This document shows positions 33,186-42,068 of a stretch of DNA of 64,000 nucleotides, one piece after another. The notes under the pieces are model-generated. The model searched no databases. It had not been told where the DNA came from and worked only from the letters and a program-made list of their open reading frames with translations. This stretch comes from Streptomyces sp. SN-593. GTDB taxonomy: Bacteria > Actinomycetota > Actinomycetes > Streptomycetales > Streptomycetaceae. Positions within the stretch are counted from its first letter, which is position 1, and each line of letters begins with the position of its first letter. Location: the NCBI RefSeq assembly GCF_016756395.1, contig NZ_AP018365.1:4377001-4441000 (forward strand), given 5' to 3'. Made by a program: the position numbers and the translations under genes.

Positions 33186-34583
33186 GTGGGTAGGGACCGG
33201 TTGACCGTGGACCGCCTTCTGGCGCAGCCGTCGGGACGGAGCGGGCTGATCGTGCTGCCGTTCGCGCTGATCGTGGCGATCACCGCGACCGACCTGCTGC
33301 TCCCGCAGCGCATCGTCCTCGGTCCGCTGCTGGTGATCGCGCCCGCCATCACCGCGTCCCTGGCCGGTCCGTGGATGACCGCCCTGACCGGGGTGGCGGC
33401 CGTGGGGGCCGAGGTGGTCATCGGGCAGTTCCAGGGCGGCCTCGGCACCCCCAACCACATCGCGGACTTCGTCGCGCTGGTCGGCCTGTCCGTCCTCGCG
33501 GTGCTGGTGTGCATCGCCCGCGACCGGCGCAACCGCGCGTTGTGGCGGGCACGTTCGGTCGCCGAGACCACACAGCGGGTGCTGCTGCGGCCCCCGCCGC
33601 GGGTGGTCGGGCCGCAGCGGGTGGCGTGGCTGTACCTGACCGCCGAGGACGAGACGCAGATCGGCGGCGACCTGTTCGCCACCACCCGCGCCGCACACCC
33701 CTCGACCCGCGTGATCATCGGCGACGTCCGGGGCCACGGCCTGGCGTCCATCGGCGAGGCGTCCCTGGTGCTGGGCGCCTTCCGCGAGGCCGCCCACCGG
33801 TGCGCCAAACTGCCCGACGTGGTGGCCGCGGTGGACGACAGCGTCAGCCGGAACCTGGAGGAGGTCGCCGACGTCGAGCACGACGCCGGCGAGCACTTCG
33901 TCACCGCGCTCCTGCTCGACCTGCCCGACGACGGCACCACCGCGGAGATGGTCAACTGCGGCCACCCGCCGCCGTTGCTGGTGCACGGCGGCGAGGTCAC
34001 GACCCTGCACGCACACCGGCCGGCGCCCCCGTTCGGTGTCACCGCGCCGCAGTCGGCCGACGTCCTGCCCACCGACACCTTCACCTTCGAGCCCGGCGAC
34101 TTCCTCGTGCTCTACACCGACGGGTTCGTCGAGGCGCGTTCGCCGGACGGGGACTTCTACCCGCTCGCCGAGCGGATCGCGGACCTGCTCGCCGCCGAGC
34201 CGGACGTGCTCCTGAAGCACCTCCACGCCGACCTGCTCCGGCACACCGGGGGACGGCCCGCGGACGACGCGGCGCTGCTCGTCCTCCAGCGCACGGCCCT
34301 GCCGAGGGAGGAGGGGCGGCCCCCGGACGGGCGCGTGGACGAGGACGGGCCGATCGCAGGCGGGCCGATCGCGGGCGGGCCGGAGCGCGGCGGCGGGCCG
34401 GAGCGCGGCGGCCAGGAGAGCGGGGATCAGGGGCGGGCGGGGGACGCGGGCGGACGGGAGGGCCCGGACGGACCGCGGGCCGCGCCTCCGCCGGGGCCGC
34501 GGTCCGCGCGGCCCGATCGGTCGAAGCGCCCCGAGTGGCCCGCGCGCCCCGAGCCCCGGCCGCGGCACCGGCGCGCGGCCTGA
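33186..34583 (+). CDS. Membrane PP2C/SpoIIE family serine phosphatase
   Basis: 465-residue phosphatase. Four hydrophobic segments (about 20-110, e.g. LIVLPFALIVAITATDLLL and FVALVGLSVLAVLVC) are followed by a SpoIIE/RsbU-type PP2C domain: TQIGGDLFATTRAA, RVIIGDVRGHGLASIGEASL, GEHFVTALLLDLPDDGTT, MVNCGHPPPLLVHGG and LVLYTDGFVEARSPDG. Metal-binding Asp residues lie in GGDLF, GDVRGHG and YTDG. Residues 380-465 are a disordered Gly/Pro/Arg tail with short repeats. Such enzymes dephosphorylate anti-anti-sigma factors. GTG start after GGGGAGGAA. Confidence 0.92.
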   Translation: MGRDRLTVDRLLAQPSGRSGLIVLPFALIVAITATDLLLPQRIVLGPLLVIAPAITASLAGPWMTALTGVAAVGAEVVIGQFQGGLGTPNHIADFVALVGLSVLAVLVCIARDRRNRALWRARSVAETTQRVLLRPPPRVVGPQRVAWLYLTAEDETQIGGDLFATTRAAHPSTRVIIGDVRGHGLASIGEASLVLGAFREAAHRCAKLPDVVAAVDDSVSRNLEEVADVEHDAGEHFVTALLLDLPDDGTTAEMVNCGHPPPLLVHGGEVTTLHAHRPAPPFGVTAPQSADVLPTDTFTFEPGDFLVLYTDGFVEARSPDGDFYPLAERIADLLAAEPDVLLKHLHADLLRHTGGRPADDAALLVLQRTALPREEGRPPDGRVDEDGPIAGGPIAGGPERGGGPERGGQESGDQGRAGDAGGREGPDGPRAAPPPGPRSARPDRSKRPEWPARPEPRPRHRRAA

Positions 34584-34753
34584 TCCCGATCCCGATCCCG
34601 ATTCCGGCCGCGGTCCGTCCGTCCGCCCGCCCGGAGGCGGCGAACGCCCGCTGAACGTCCGGCGAACAGTGCTCCGGCGGCACAACGGCCCGTACGCCCC
34701 TGGGGTCCCACAGGCGTCACCCACGTCCGCGACACCCCGCGAGGACCCCGCTC

Positions 34754-35731
34754 ATGAAGATCCGCCCCACCCTGCCGGCCGCCGCCACGGCGGCCGTGAT
34801 CGTCCCGGCCGTGCTGCTGGGCGCCACCGCAGCGGCTCACGCCGACTCCGGACCGGCCGCCTCCGCGACGGCGCCGCCGGCCGCGTCACCCGAGGTCACC
34901 CCGACCACCGCGCCATCCTCCCCCTCGACCACGGCGACGGGCCCGGCGACGACCCCTTCGGCGTCCGCCCCCGCGACGCCCGCGTCCGGCGGCGGATCAC
35001 TGCCGTCCTGCACCAGCGCGCCCTCGTCCGCGATCCGGTTCACCCTCAGGGGGCTGCCGTCCGGCATCGCGCCCGGCGACGGCTGGCACACCTTCACGCT
35101 GACCGTGGCGGGTACCGGCGACCAGGCGCTCGGCGCGATCGACGCGGCGGTCAGCGTCCGCAACGGTGAGGACAGTCAGAACGACGACCTCTACGACGAC
35201 GCGTACCTGGAGTACTGGGACCCCACGGCGACTGCCACCGGCGGCACATGGCTCAGCCTGAAGGACGAGGGCAGGGACGACATCCGCGAGACCGGGCTCA
35301 TCTACGGTTCGACCACGCTGAGGTCCGCGCACGCGTCCGCCGACCTGAGGTTCAGGATCCGGCTGACCGCCGGCGCCACCCCCGGTCCCGCCTGGGCGGA
35401 CGGCGGCGGCACCTACGTGGACACCGCGAAGAACTGCACCCGGGGTAGCAGCACGGAAGCCGGTTTCCAGGTGCTGGCGGCCGGTGCGCAGGGCGGTTCC
35501 GGCGGGACCACGGCGCCCGCCTCCTCCGCGGGCTCCTCGTCCTCCGGCGCCGGCGCGACCCCGGACGGCGGGACCTCGGACGGGACGGCCCCGGGCGGCG
35601 GGACCCTCGCGGAGACCGGTACCTCGTCCGCGACGCCGGTGATCGCGGCGGTCGGCGGTGCCGCGGTGCTGGCCGGCGCGGTGGCGGTCGGGGTGGTGCG
35701 GCGCCGCGGGAAGGGCTCCCCGGCGGCCTGA
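34754..35731 (+). CDS. Secreted LAETG-anchored surface protein (sortase E-type substrate)
   Basis: 325-residue exported protein. Signal peptide about 1-31 (AATAAVIVPAVLLGATAAAHA), Thr/Pro/Ser-rich linker to about 85, then a beta-rich domain (SAIRFTLRGLPSGIAPGDGW, LSLKDEGRDDIRETGLIYGS), a second Gly/Ser linker and the sorting signal LAETG with a hydrophobic helix and the basic tail RRRGKGSPAA. LAxTG is the signal for class E sortases of streptomycetes. No sortase gene lies in the window. Confidence 0.88.
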   Translation: MKIRPTLPAAATAAVIVPAVLLGATAAAHADSGPAASATAPPAASPEVTPTTAPSSPSTTATGPATTPSASAPATPASGGGSLPSCTSAPSSAIRFTLRGLPSGIAPGDGWHTFTLTVAGTGDQALGAIDAAVSVRNGEDSQNDDLYDDAYLEYWDPTATATGGTWLSLKDEGRDDIRETGLIYGSTTLRSAHASADLRFRIRLTAGATPGPAWADGGGTYVDTAKNCTRGSSTEAGFQVLAAGAQGGSGGTTAPASSAGSSSSGAGATPDGGTSDGTAPGGGTLAETGTSSATPVIAAVGGAAVLAGAVAVGVVRRRGKGSPAA

Positions 35732-35805
35732 TCCTCCCGGCGGGGCCGACCGCCCGCCCGGGCCCTTGCGCCCCGGGCGGGCGGCCGGCCGCCGTCCACC
35801 GGCGC

Positions 35806-36369
35806 CTACTCGGGCGGCGCGGTCGTCCCGCTCCCCTCGGCGGGGGCGGTCTCCTCGGCGGGGGCCGCCTGCTGCGCGGGTACGGCGGCGGGGGGAGCAG
35901 CGGGGGTCCCGGCGGCCGGGGCGGTCGAGGTGGTGGCCTGGGCGGTCGGTGCGGTTGGCACCGCTGGTGCGGTCGGCGCTGCTGGCGCTGCCGGCGCGGC
36001 GGCACCCGTGGCCGCGGTGGCCGCCGCCGTCGCCGGTGTCTTCGGCGGAACCTTGGCCGTCACCTGTGTACGGGTCCACATCGCGATCAGCGCGGACGCC
36101 AGGCTCATCACGGTGGACTGCTGGTCCGGGGTCCAGTGCAGCCCGAATCCGATCGCGAGCGACATACCCGCCTGGAGGAGTCCCAGTATCGCCGCGTTGA
36201 CGCCGTCGTGGACGCTGACGGCGACCAGCAGGCCGACGACCGCGGCGGCGAACGCGTTCACCACCGCCTGCTGCTTGTCACTGAGATCCAGCCCGAACGC
36301 CGTGCTGAGCTTGACGATCACCGCCAGGAGCGAGAGCCACAGCGCGGGCTCTCTCCCGAGGATCTTCAT
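35806..36369 (-). CDS. Holin-like small membrane protein with Ala/Pro-rich tail
   Basis: 187-residue protein. It begins MKILGREPALWLSLLAVIVK and has about three membrane segments in the first 100 residues (LWLSLLAVIVKLSTAFGL, AVVNAFAAAVVGLLVAVSVH, AILGLLQAGMSLAIGFGLHW). The rest (about 108-187) is low-complexity Ala/Pro/Thr ending in Glu. The membrane part resembles holins of actinophages and their chromosomal homologues. No endolysin or phage structural genes are adjacent, so a lytic role is uncertain. Confidence 0.65.
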   Translation of the reverse strand: MKILGREPALWLSLLAVIVKLSTAFGLDLSDKQQAVVNAFAAAVVGLLVAVSVHDGVNAAILGLLQAGMSLAIGFGLHWTPDQQSTVMSLASALIAMWTRTQVTAKVPPKTPATAAATAATGAAAPAAPAAPTAPAVPTAPTAQATTSTAPAAGTPAAPPAAVPAQQAAPAEETAPAEGSGTTAPPE

Positions 36370-36567
36370 GTGCTGCTCCGTTCAAAGGAGTTGGAGTACC
36401 CACCCGACCACACGTCCTCCGGGCCGCCTCCTCCTACCCCACCCCGTCCCGTCCGAAGCCGCGGCCACCTTGCCCCGTCCGCAGACGCCGCCACCCCGCG
36501 CCACCACCCCGCGCCGGCGAACGGCGCGGGGTGGCGGGCAGGGTGCGGCGCCGGTGCGGCGCCGGCG

Positions 36568-38667
36568 TCAGGGGCGGGACTCGAAGAGGTCGAACCAGAT
36601 GGACTTGCCGTCGCCGCGGGGTTCGACGCCCCAGGCGTCGGCCAGTTCCTCGATGAGGAAGAGGCCGCGGCCGGAGGACGCGAGCTCGCCGGGGGAGCGG
36701 GGGTGCGGCATGTCGTCGGAGCGGTCGGCGACCTCGACCCGGAGGCGGCGGGTGCCCGGCATGCCGATCACCTCGGCGGTGAGCACCGCGTCGTCGTCGG
36801 TGTGCACCAGGACGTTGGTGATCAGCTCGGAGACGAGCAGTACCGCGGACTCGAACTGGTCCGGGGAGGACCAGTCGTGCAGCAGCGAGCGGACGTCGTC
36901 GCGCGCGGAGCGGATCTGCCCGGGGTCGGACTGGGAGACGGTGAGCACGGTGCGCCGTATCGGCACCGCGCACGTCGGCCCGTCGGGGTCGCGGCGCAGC
37001 AGCAGGAGGGCGATGTCGTCCTCGCGGCGGTCGGCCAGCGGCCCGGTGGTGTGGTGGGAGGCGGGGCCGTGCACCGCCCGCACCAGGGAGTCGGCGAGCT
37101 GCTCCAGGTCCTCCGCGGGGCCCGCCTCGAAGACCTCGCGCAGCCGCAGCCACCCGGTGTCCAGGTCGTGGCCGCCGGTCTCGATCAGCCCATCGGTGCA
37201 CATCAGCAGCACCTCGCCGGGTTCCAGCACCAGCCGGCTGGTCGGGTAGTCGGTGTCGGGCTCGATGCCCAGCGGCAGCCCGCCGGCCACCCGCCGGGTG
37301 ATGGTGGTGCCGTCACCCAGCCGGATCGCCGGTTCGGGGTGCCCGGCGCGGGCCACCTCCACGGTGCCGTCCGAGGGATCGACCTCCATGTAGAGGCAGG
37401 TCGCGAAGCGCACGTCGGCGGTGCCGCCGGGTGTGTCGGGCGAGGCGTCGGCGCCCAGCCCGGCCAGGAACCGCGAGGTCCGGGAGAGCACCGCGTCCGG
37501 GCTGTGGCCCTCGGCGGCGTAGGCGCGCAGCGCGATCCGGATCTGGCCCATGATCCCCGCGGCCCGCACGTCGTGCCCCTGCACGTCGCCGATGACCAGG
37601 GCGGTACGGCCGGACGGCAGGCCGATCACGTCGTACCAGTCGCCGCCGACCTGGAGGCCGCCCCCGGTCGGGACGTACCGCGCGGCGACCGCCATCCCGT
37701 CGATCTCGGGCTCGCGGGCGGGCAGCATGGTGCGCTGGAGGCCGTCGGACAGCGCCCGCTCCGACTCGTGCAGGTGGGCGCGGGACAGCGCCTGCGCGAG
37801 CATCCGGGCCACGGTGGTGAGCACCGACCGCTCGTCGGGGGTGAAGTCCACCCGCTCGCGGAACGCCGCCATCCAGGCGCCGATGGTCGACCCGGCCACG
37901 GTCAGCGGCAGGTACGCCCACGACGAGCGGCCGTACGGCTTGATCAGCGGCCAGCTCGTCGGGTACCGCTCCTCGTACGCCTCGGGGCTGGGCAGGTAGA
38001 CCGCCTTGCCGGTGCGCACTGCGGTGACGGCGGGGTAGTCCGTGGTCAGGGGCATGTCGACCAGAAAGGGCGGTTCCGGCCCCTGGTGGCCGACGAGCGA
38101 GAGCCGGTCACCGTCCAGGCCGAAGACGGCCAGCCCGTCCGGCGAGAAGCCGGGCATCGACAAGGTGGCCGCGACCCGCAGCACCTCCGCGGTGGAGTCG
38201 GCCTCGGCGAGCGCGCGCCCGGCGTCCAGCAGGAACGCCTCGCGGGCCCGCCGCCAGTCGCCGCGCGCCTCCCGGGTGCGGGCCAGTACCGGCGGGCCCG
38301 AGCCGTGGCCGCGCCCGCCGTACGACGGGCCCGGCTCGCGGATCTCGTGCAGGCTGCCGCTGAGCACCGGGCCCTGCGGTCGCAGCCTCGCCCGTACGGT
38401 GCGCTCCACCCGGCCGCTCTCCCCGACCACGCGCAGCAGCGCCTCGGCGACGGTGCCCTCGGCGGCGGCCAGCGACACCGCGCCGGCCAGCGCCACGTAG
38501 TCCGTCGGGTGCAGCCGGGCGCGCACCTCCGACGACCGGCGGGTGGCGGCTCCGCCGGACAGTCCGAGCAGGCGGGCCGCACGGCCGTCGACCGCGACGG
38601 TGCCGGTCGATTCGTCCCACTGCCACAGCCCGTAGCCGGCGGCCGCCAGGACGTCCTCTGTGCGCAT
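36568..38667 (-). CDS. PAS/GAF-regulated SpoIIE phosphatase with C-terminal HATPase (RsbW-like) domain
   Basis: 699-residue stress-signalling protein. PAS-like N terminus (AAAGYGLWQWDESTGTVAVD), GAF domain (about 145-305, YGRSSWAYLPLTVAGSTIG), PP2C/SpoIIE domain (about 325-560: VGGDWYDVIGLPSGRTALVI, GDVQGHDVRAAGIMGQIRIA, ARAGHPEPAIRL, MCTDGLIETGG, DDIALLLLRR) and an RsbW-type ATPase (about 575-695: LLVSELITNVLVHTDDDAVL, SSGRGLFLIEELADAWGVEP). The phosphatase and kinase-like domains in one chain suggest control of an anti-anti-sigma factor both ways. Divergent from aspS. Confidence 0.93.
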   Translation of the reverse strand: MRTEDVLAAAGYGLWQWDESTGTVAVDGRAARLLGLSGGAATRRSSEVRARLHPTDYVALAGAVSLAAAEGTVAEALLRVVGESGRVERTVRARLRPQGPVLSGSLHEIREPGPSYGGRGHGSGPPVLARTREARGDWRRAREAFLLDAGRALAEADSTAEVLRVAATLSMPGFSPDGLAVFGLDGDRLSLVGHQGPEPPFLVDMPLTTDYPAVTAVRTGKAVYLPSPEAYEERYPTSWPLIKPYGRSSWAYLPLTVAGSTIGAWMAAFRERVDFTPDERSVLTTVARMLAQALSRAHLHESERALSDGLQRTMLPAREPEIDGMAVAARYVPTGGGLQVGGDWYDVIGLPSGRTALVIGDVQGHDVRAAGIMGQIRIALRAYAAEGHSPDAVLSRTSRFLAGLGADASPDTPGGTADVRFATCLYMEVDPSDGTVEVARAGHPEPAIRLGDGTTITRRVAGGLPLGIEPDTDYPTSRLVLEPGEVLLMCTDGLIETGGHDLDTGWLRLREVFEAGPAEDLEQLADSLVRAVHGPASHHTTGPLADRREDDIALLLLRRDPDGPTCAVPIRRTVLTVSQSDPGQIRSARDDVRSLLHDWSSPDQFESAVLLVSELITNVLVHTDDDAVLTAEVIGMPGTRRLRVEVADRSDDMPHPRSPGELASSGRGLFLIEELADAWGVEPRGDGKSIWFDLFESRP

Positions 38668-38788
38668 TTTCCCAGTTTATGGTGCTGGTGGTGGTATGGG
38701 CGAATAGATCCCCGTGGAAGCCGGGGGGAGGGGCGCCGGTAGGCTGAGACCCACGGAATTCCCGACACCCACGCCTAGGACGAAGCTG

Positions 38789-40555
38789 ATGCACCGGTAC
38801 CGGTCCCACACCTGCGGCGAGCTGCGCGCCACCGACGTCGACACCGACGTCCGCCTGTCCGGCTGGCTGCACAATCGCCGTGACCTGGGCGGCATCCTCT
38901 TCGTCGACCTGCGCGACCACTACGGCTTCACGCAGCTCGTGGTGCACCCCGGCTCCCCGGTATACGACCAGCTCAGCGGCCAGTCCAAGGAGTCCGTGCT
39001 GCGGGTGGACGGCCGCGTGCTCGCCCGCTCGGCGGAGAACGTCAACCCGGAGCTGCCCACCGGCGAGGTCGAGGTCGAGGTCACCTCGCTGGAGGTGCTG
39101 GGCGCGGCCGACCCGCTGCCCTTCCCGGTCTTCCCCGAGGACAACGCCAACGAGGAGATGCGGCTCACCAACCGCTTCCTGGACCTGCGCCGCCAGCGCA
39201 TGCACCGCAACCTCATGCTGCGCACCCAGGTGATCTCCTTCCTGCGCCGCGAGATGACCGCGCTCGGCTTCAACGAGATGGCCACGCCGATCCTTTCGGC
39301 CACCTCGCCCGAGGGCGCCCGCGACTTCCTCGTGCCCTCCCGGGTGCACGCCGGCAGGTTCTACGCGCTGCCGCAGGCCCCGCAGCAGTTCAAGCAGCTC
39401 CTGATGATCTCCGGGTTCGACCGCTACTTCCAGATCGCGCCCTGCTTCCGCGACGAGGACTCCCGCGCGGACCGCTCGCCCGGCGAGTTCTACCAACTCG
39501 ACGTCGAGATGAGCTTCGTGGAGCAGGAGGACGTCTTCGGCGTCATCGAGAAGGTGATGACCGACCTGTTCACCGAGCTGGGCGGCGGCCGCACCGTGAC
39601 CTCGCCCTTCCCGCGCATCCCGTTCCGCGAGTCGATGCTGAAGTACGGCAACGACAAGCCCGACCTGCGCACCTCACTCGAACTCGTCGACGTCTCCGGG
39701 ATCTTCGCCGACTCCGACTTCAAGGCGTTCGCCGGCAAGCACGTACGCGCGCTGGCCGTGCCCGACACCGCCGACCAGCCGCGGAAGTTCTTCGACTCGC
39801 TCGGCGACTACGCGGTCTCGCTCGGCGCGAAGGGCCTGGCGTGGGTGCGGGTCGGCGACGAGAACAAGCTCACCGGGCCGATCGCGAAGTTCCTCACCGA
39901 GGACGACACCGCCGCGCTGCTCGCCGCGGTCGGCGCGAAGGCCGGCACCGCGATCTTCTTCGGCGCGGGGGAGTTCGACGAGGTCTCGAAGATCATGGGC
40001 CCGGTGCGGGTCGAGGCGGCCCGCCGGGCCGGGCAGTTCGACGAGGGCGTCTTCCGCTTCTGCTGGATCGTGGACTTCCCGATGTTCGAGCGGAACGAGG
40101 ACACCGGGGCGATCGAGTTCTCGCACAACCCCTTCTCCATGCCGCAGGGCGGCCTGGAGGCCCTGCGCACCAAGGACCCGCTGGACATCCTCGCCTGGCA
40201 GTACGACATCGTCTGCAACGGCATCGAGCTGTCCTCCGGCGCGATCCGGAACCACGAACCCGACGTGATGTACGAGGCGTTCGCGATCGCCGGGTACACG
40301 CGGGAGACGGTCGAGGCCGAGTTCGGCGGGATGCTCCGGGCGTTCCACTACGGCGCGCCCCCGCACGGCGGGATCGCCCCCGGCGTGGACCGCATGGTCA
40401 TGCTGCTGGCGGACGAGCCGAACATCCGGGAGACCATCGCGTTCCCGCTCAACCAGAACGCGCAGGACCTGCTGATGGGGGCGCCCTCCGAGGTGCCCGA
40501 CACCCGCCTGCGCGAGCTCAACCTCCAACTGCGCAAGCCCACCCAGAAGAGCTGA
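38789..40555 (+). CDS. aspS: Aspartyl-tRNA synthetase
   Basis: 588-residue class IIb bacterial AspRS. The OB-fold anticodon-binding domain (SGWLHNRRDLGGILFVDLRD) is followed by class II motifs: motif 2 in FQIAPCFRDEDSRADRSPGE and motif 3 in GIAPGVDRMVMLL; the bacterial GAD insertion spans about 285-430. Length is standard. ATG at 38789 gives MHRYRSHTCGEL; the longer frame upstream is not needed. TAGGCT at 38740-38745 is a plausible -10 box. Actinobacteria often lack a separate AsnRS, so this enzyme may also charge tRNA-Asn, but that cannot be read here. Confidence 0.98.
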   Translation: MHRYRSHTCGELRATDVDTDVRLSGWLHNRRDLGGILFVDLRDHYGFTQLVVHPGSPVYDQLSGQSKESVLRVDGRVLARSAENVNPELPTGEVEVEVTSLEVLGAADPLPFPVFPEDNANEEMRLTNRFLDLRRQRMHRNLMLRTQVISFLRREMTALGFNEMATPILSATSPEGARDFLVPSRVHAGRFYALPQAPQQFKQLLMISGFDRYFQIAPCFRDEDSRADRSPGEFYQLDVEMSFVEQEDVFGVIEKVMTDLFTELGGGRTVTSPFPRIPFRESMLKYGNDKPDLRTSLELVDVSGIFADSDFKAFAGKHVRALAVPDTADQPRKFFDSLGDYAVSLGAKGLAWVRVGDENKLTGPIAKFLTEDDTAALLAAVGAKAGTAIFFGAGEFDEVSKIMGPVRVEAARRAGQFDEGVFRFCWIVDFPMFERNEDTGAIEFSHNPFSMPQGGLEALRTKDPLDILAWQYDIVCNGIELSSGAIRNHEPDVMYEAFAIAGYTRETVEAEFGGMLRAFHYGAPPHGGIAPGVDRMVMLLADEPNIRETIAFPLNQNAQDLLMGAPSEVPDTRLRELNLQLRKPTQKS

Positions 40556-40572
40556 CCCGGTCCTCTGCCCCT

Positions 40573-40636
40573 GGCCGGCCGGCGGCCCTGCTCCGTGCGC
40601 CTCGGGGAAAGGCGCACCGAGCACCGCCTGCCGGCC
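40573..40636. terminator. Bidirectional terminator between aspS and the methyltransferase
   Basis: Long imperfect hairpin: outer arms GGCCGG...CCGGCC, middle TGCTC/GAGCA, inner GTGCGCC (40595-40601) / GGCGCAC (40611-40617), loop TCGGGGAAA. It sits between convergent stops at 40555 and 40642. Confidence 0.75.
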
Positions 40637-40641
40637 GGGAG

Positions 40642-41820
40642 CTACGCCCCGAGGACGGGAACGATGTGATCCGGGCCGTCCAGCCACACGTGCTGCCCGG
40701 CCGGCTCGACCGTGAGCCCGAACCTCTCGAACCCTGGCCGTCCCTGCTCCTCCCACCAACGGCAGGCGGACTCCACCTCGTCCCAGAGGTTCCGGGGCCC
40801 GGACTGGTAGACCTCGAACTCCTCGCGGCCCGGAACGTAGTCGGCAGTCGCCCACGACGTGACGTCCGTGTCCCGCAGCCACAGCGTGTAGGAACCGTCG
40901 TCGTATGTCTCGGCCCACGGGAATGCCTCGGGAACCTGCACCCCGATGGCGAACATGACCGGCCAGTCCCCCACCGATTCCGGGGAAAGCCCGGTCACGC
41001 CACGCCGTCCGTCCGCGGGCCACGCCCGCCCGCCGAGGTACGCGCGGACGTGCTTCCGCCGGGAGCGCTGAGCGCGTAGCCGCATGAACGCCGAGGAACC
41101 GAGGAAGGGGCCGGTGGCCGTTCCGTCCTCGGCGACCGTGAGACGAACCACCGCCTCCCCGCCGTACGTCGGCCCCCACGGCGCGACGACGAGCCCGCCG
41201 GGTCTTGTCTGTGCGATCCATTCCCGCGGGATCCGGCCCACGGACGCCGTGGCGATCACCCGGTCGTACGGCGCACCCTCGGGGTATCCCCCGGCCCCGT
41301 CGCCGACCACGGTCAGAGGTGCGTGACCGGCCGATTCCAGCCGGGCCCGCGCATCCCTTGCGCTCTCCCCGTCCACCTCGACCGTCACCACGTTCTCGGC
41401 ACCGAGACGGTGGGACAGCAGGGCCGCGTTCCAGCCGGTACCGGTCCCGATCTCCAACACCCGGTTCCCGTCTTGGACGTTCAGCGCGTCCAGCATCGAG
41501 AAGACCATGGTGGGCATGGAGTTGGAACTGGACGGGATCCTTCCCTTCCCCGGTCCGGTGTAAGTGCCGTCGTCCCACTGGGTCGTGATCGGCGCATCGC
41601 GGTAGACAGCCCGCCACCAGGTGTCCGGGTCCTCACCCCGGATCACCCGGTCGTCCTGCCGGTTCATCCCGGCCCGACCGGGCCAGATCGCGTCCGGAAC
41701 GAACAGGTGCCGAGGGACCGCGTGGTATGCGGGCAGCCAGTCGCTGCCCAGTACTCCCTTTTCCACGAGTACGGAGGCGAGCCCTTCCGGACCCGCCCCC
41801 TTTTCGCTGTGCGTGCTCAT
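40642..41820 (-). CDS. Peptide aspartate O-methyltransferase (PIMT-like), RiPP-type
   Basis: 392-residue protein-isoaspartate methyltransferase homologue with a C-terminal extension of about 170 residues absent from housekeeping PIMT. The PIMT-like substrate loop is SSSNSMPTMVFSMLDAL (97-113), SAM motif I VLEIGTGTGWNAALLS (121-136), then VVTVEVDGESARDARARLE and YDRVIATASVGRIP. PIMT homologues of this size occur in lanthipeptide, graspetide and stand-alone RiPP clusters, where they methylate Asp so that it cyclises to aspartimide. A 45-codon Asp/Gly-rich ORF ends 7 bp before its ATG. No ATP-grasp or lanthionine synthetase is present, so it would be the sole modifying enzyme. Its role on the peptide is inferred. 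Confidence 0.85.
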   Translation of the reverse strand: MSTHSEKGAGPEGLASVLVEKGVLGSDWLPAYHAVPRHLFVPDAIWPGRAGMNRQDDRVIRGEDPDTWWRAVYRDAPITTQWDDGTYTGPGKGRIPSSSNSMPTMVFSMLDALNVQDGNRVLEIGTGTGWNAALLSHRLGAENVVTVEVDGESARDARARLESAGHAPLTVVGDGAGGYPEGAPYDRVIATASVGRIPREWIAQTRPGGLVVAPWGPTYGGEAVVRLTVAEDGTATGPFLGSSAFMRLRAQRSRRKHVRAYLGGRAWPADGRRGVTGLSPESVGDWPVMFAIGVQVPEAFPWAETYDDGSYTLWLRDTDVTSWATADYVPGREEFEVYQSGPRNLWDEVESACRWWEEQGRPGFERFGLTVEPAGQHVWLDGPDHIVPVLGA

Positions 41821-41827
41821 CGAGTCG

Positions 41828-41965
41828 TCAGCGACCGTCCGCCGGGCCCTGGCCGTCGTTGGTGTTGCCGCCCTCGTCGGAGCCGCCCCCACCGTGCTTG
41901 TTGCCGCTGTCGCTGTCGTCCTGCGGATCACCGCTGTCCGCCATGGTGAGCCACCGAGCGTGCAT
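41828..41965 (-). CDS. Candidate RiPP precursor peptide (45 aa, Asp/Gly-rich, no Cys)
   Basis: 45-residue peptide: hydrophobic/basic start MHARWLTMADSGDP, then a stretch dominated by Asp (8) and Gly (11) with GGGGSDEGGNTNDGQGPADG near the end. It contains Asp-Gly at 37-38 and 43-44 and Asn-Asp at 36-37, sequence contexts that readily form aspartimide. It has no Cys. GGGAGA lies 6 bases before the ATG at 41965, and the stop is 7 bp from the start of the PIMT-like methyltransferase, so the two are co-transcribed. Too short for most gene callers. Size, charge and position fit a substrate of the methyltransferase; the leader/core boundary cannot be seen. Confidence 0.62.
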   Translation of the reverse strand: MHARWLTMADSGDPQDDSDSGNKHGGGGSDEGGNTNDGQGPADGR

Positions 41966-41988
41966 GTCGTATCTCCCGTTTCGGCGAA

Positions 41989-42068
41989 CCGACACGCGTC
42001 CACGTGTCGGGCGTTTTCCGCCCCTGTCAGAAGGGCCGGAGTCTGTAGCTGCTCCACCCCACGTGGGG
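41989..42068. promoter_or_regulatory. Palindromes in the gap between the peptide operon and the XRE-TPR gene
   Basis: CCGACACG-N6-CGTGTCGG (41989-42010) and CCCCACGTGGGG (42057-42068) are perfect inverted repeats in the divergent region. They are candidate binding sites for the XRE-TPR regulator; the first could instead be a 5' leader hairpin. Confidence 0.5.

Noticed and set aside
35806..36369. Prophage remnant indicated by the holin-like gene
   Set aside because: No integrase, portal, capsid, tail or endolysin genes lie within the window, and neighbours are ordinary chromosomal genes.
41828..41965. Lanthipeptide precursor (FxLD type) for the peptide beside the methyltransferase
   Set aside because: The peptide has no Cys, no FxLD motif, and no lanthionine synthetase is near. 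An aspartimide-only modification fits better.
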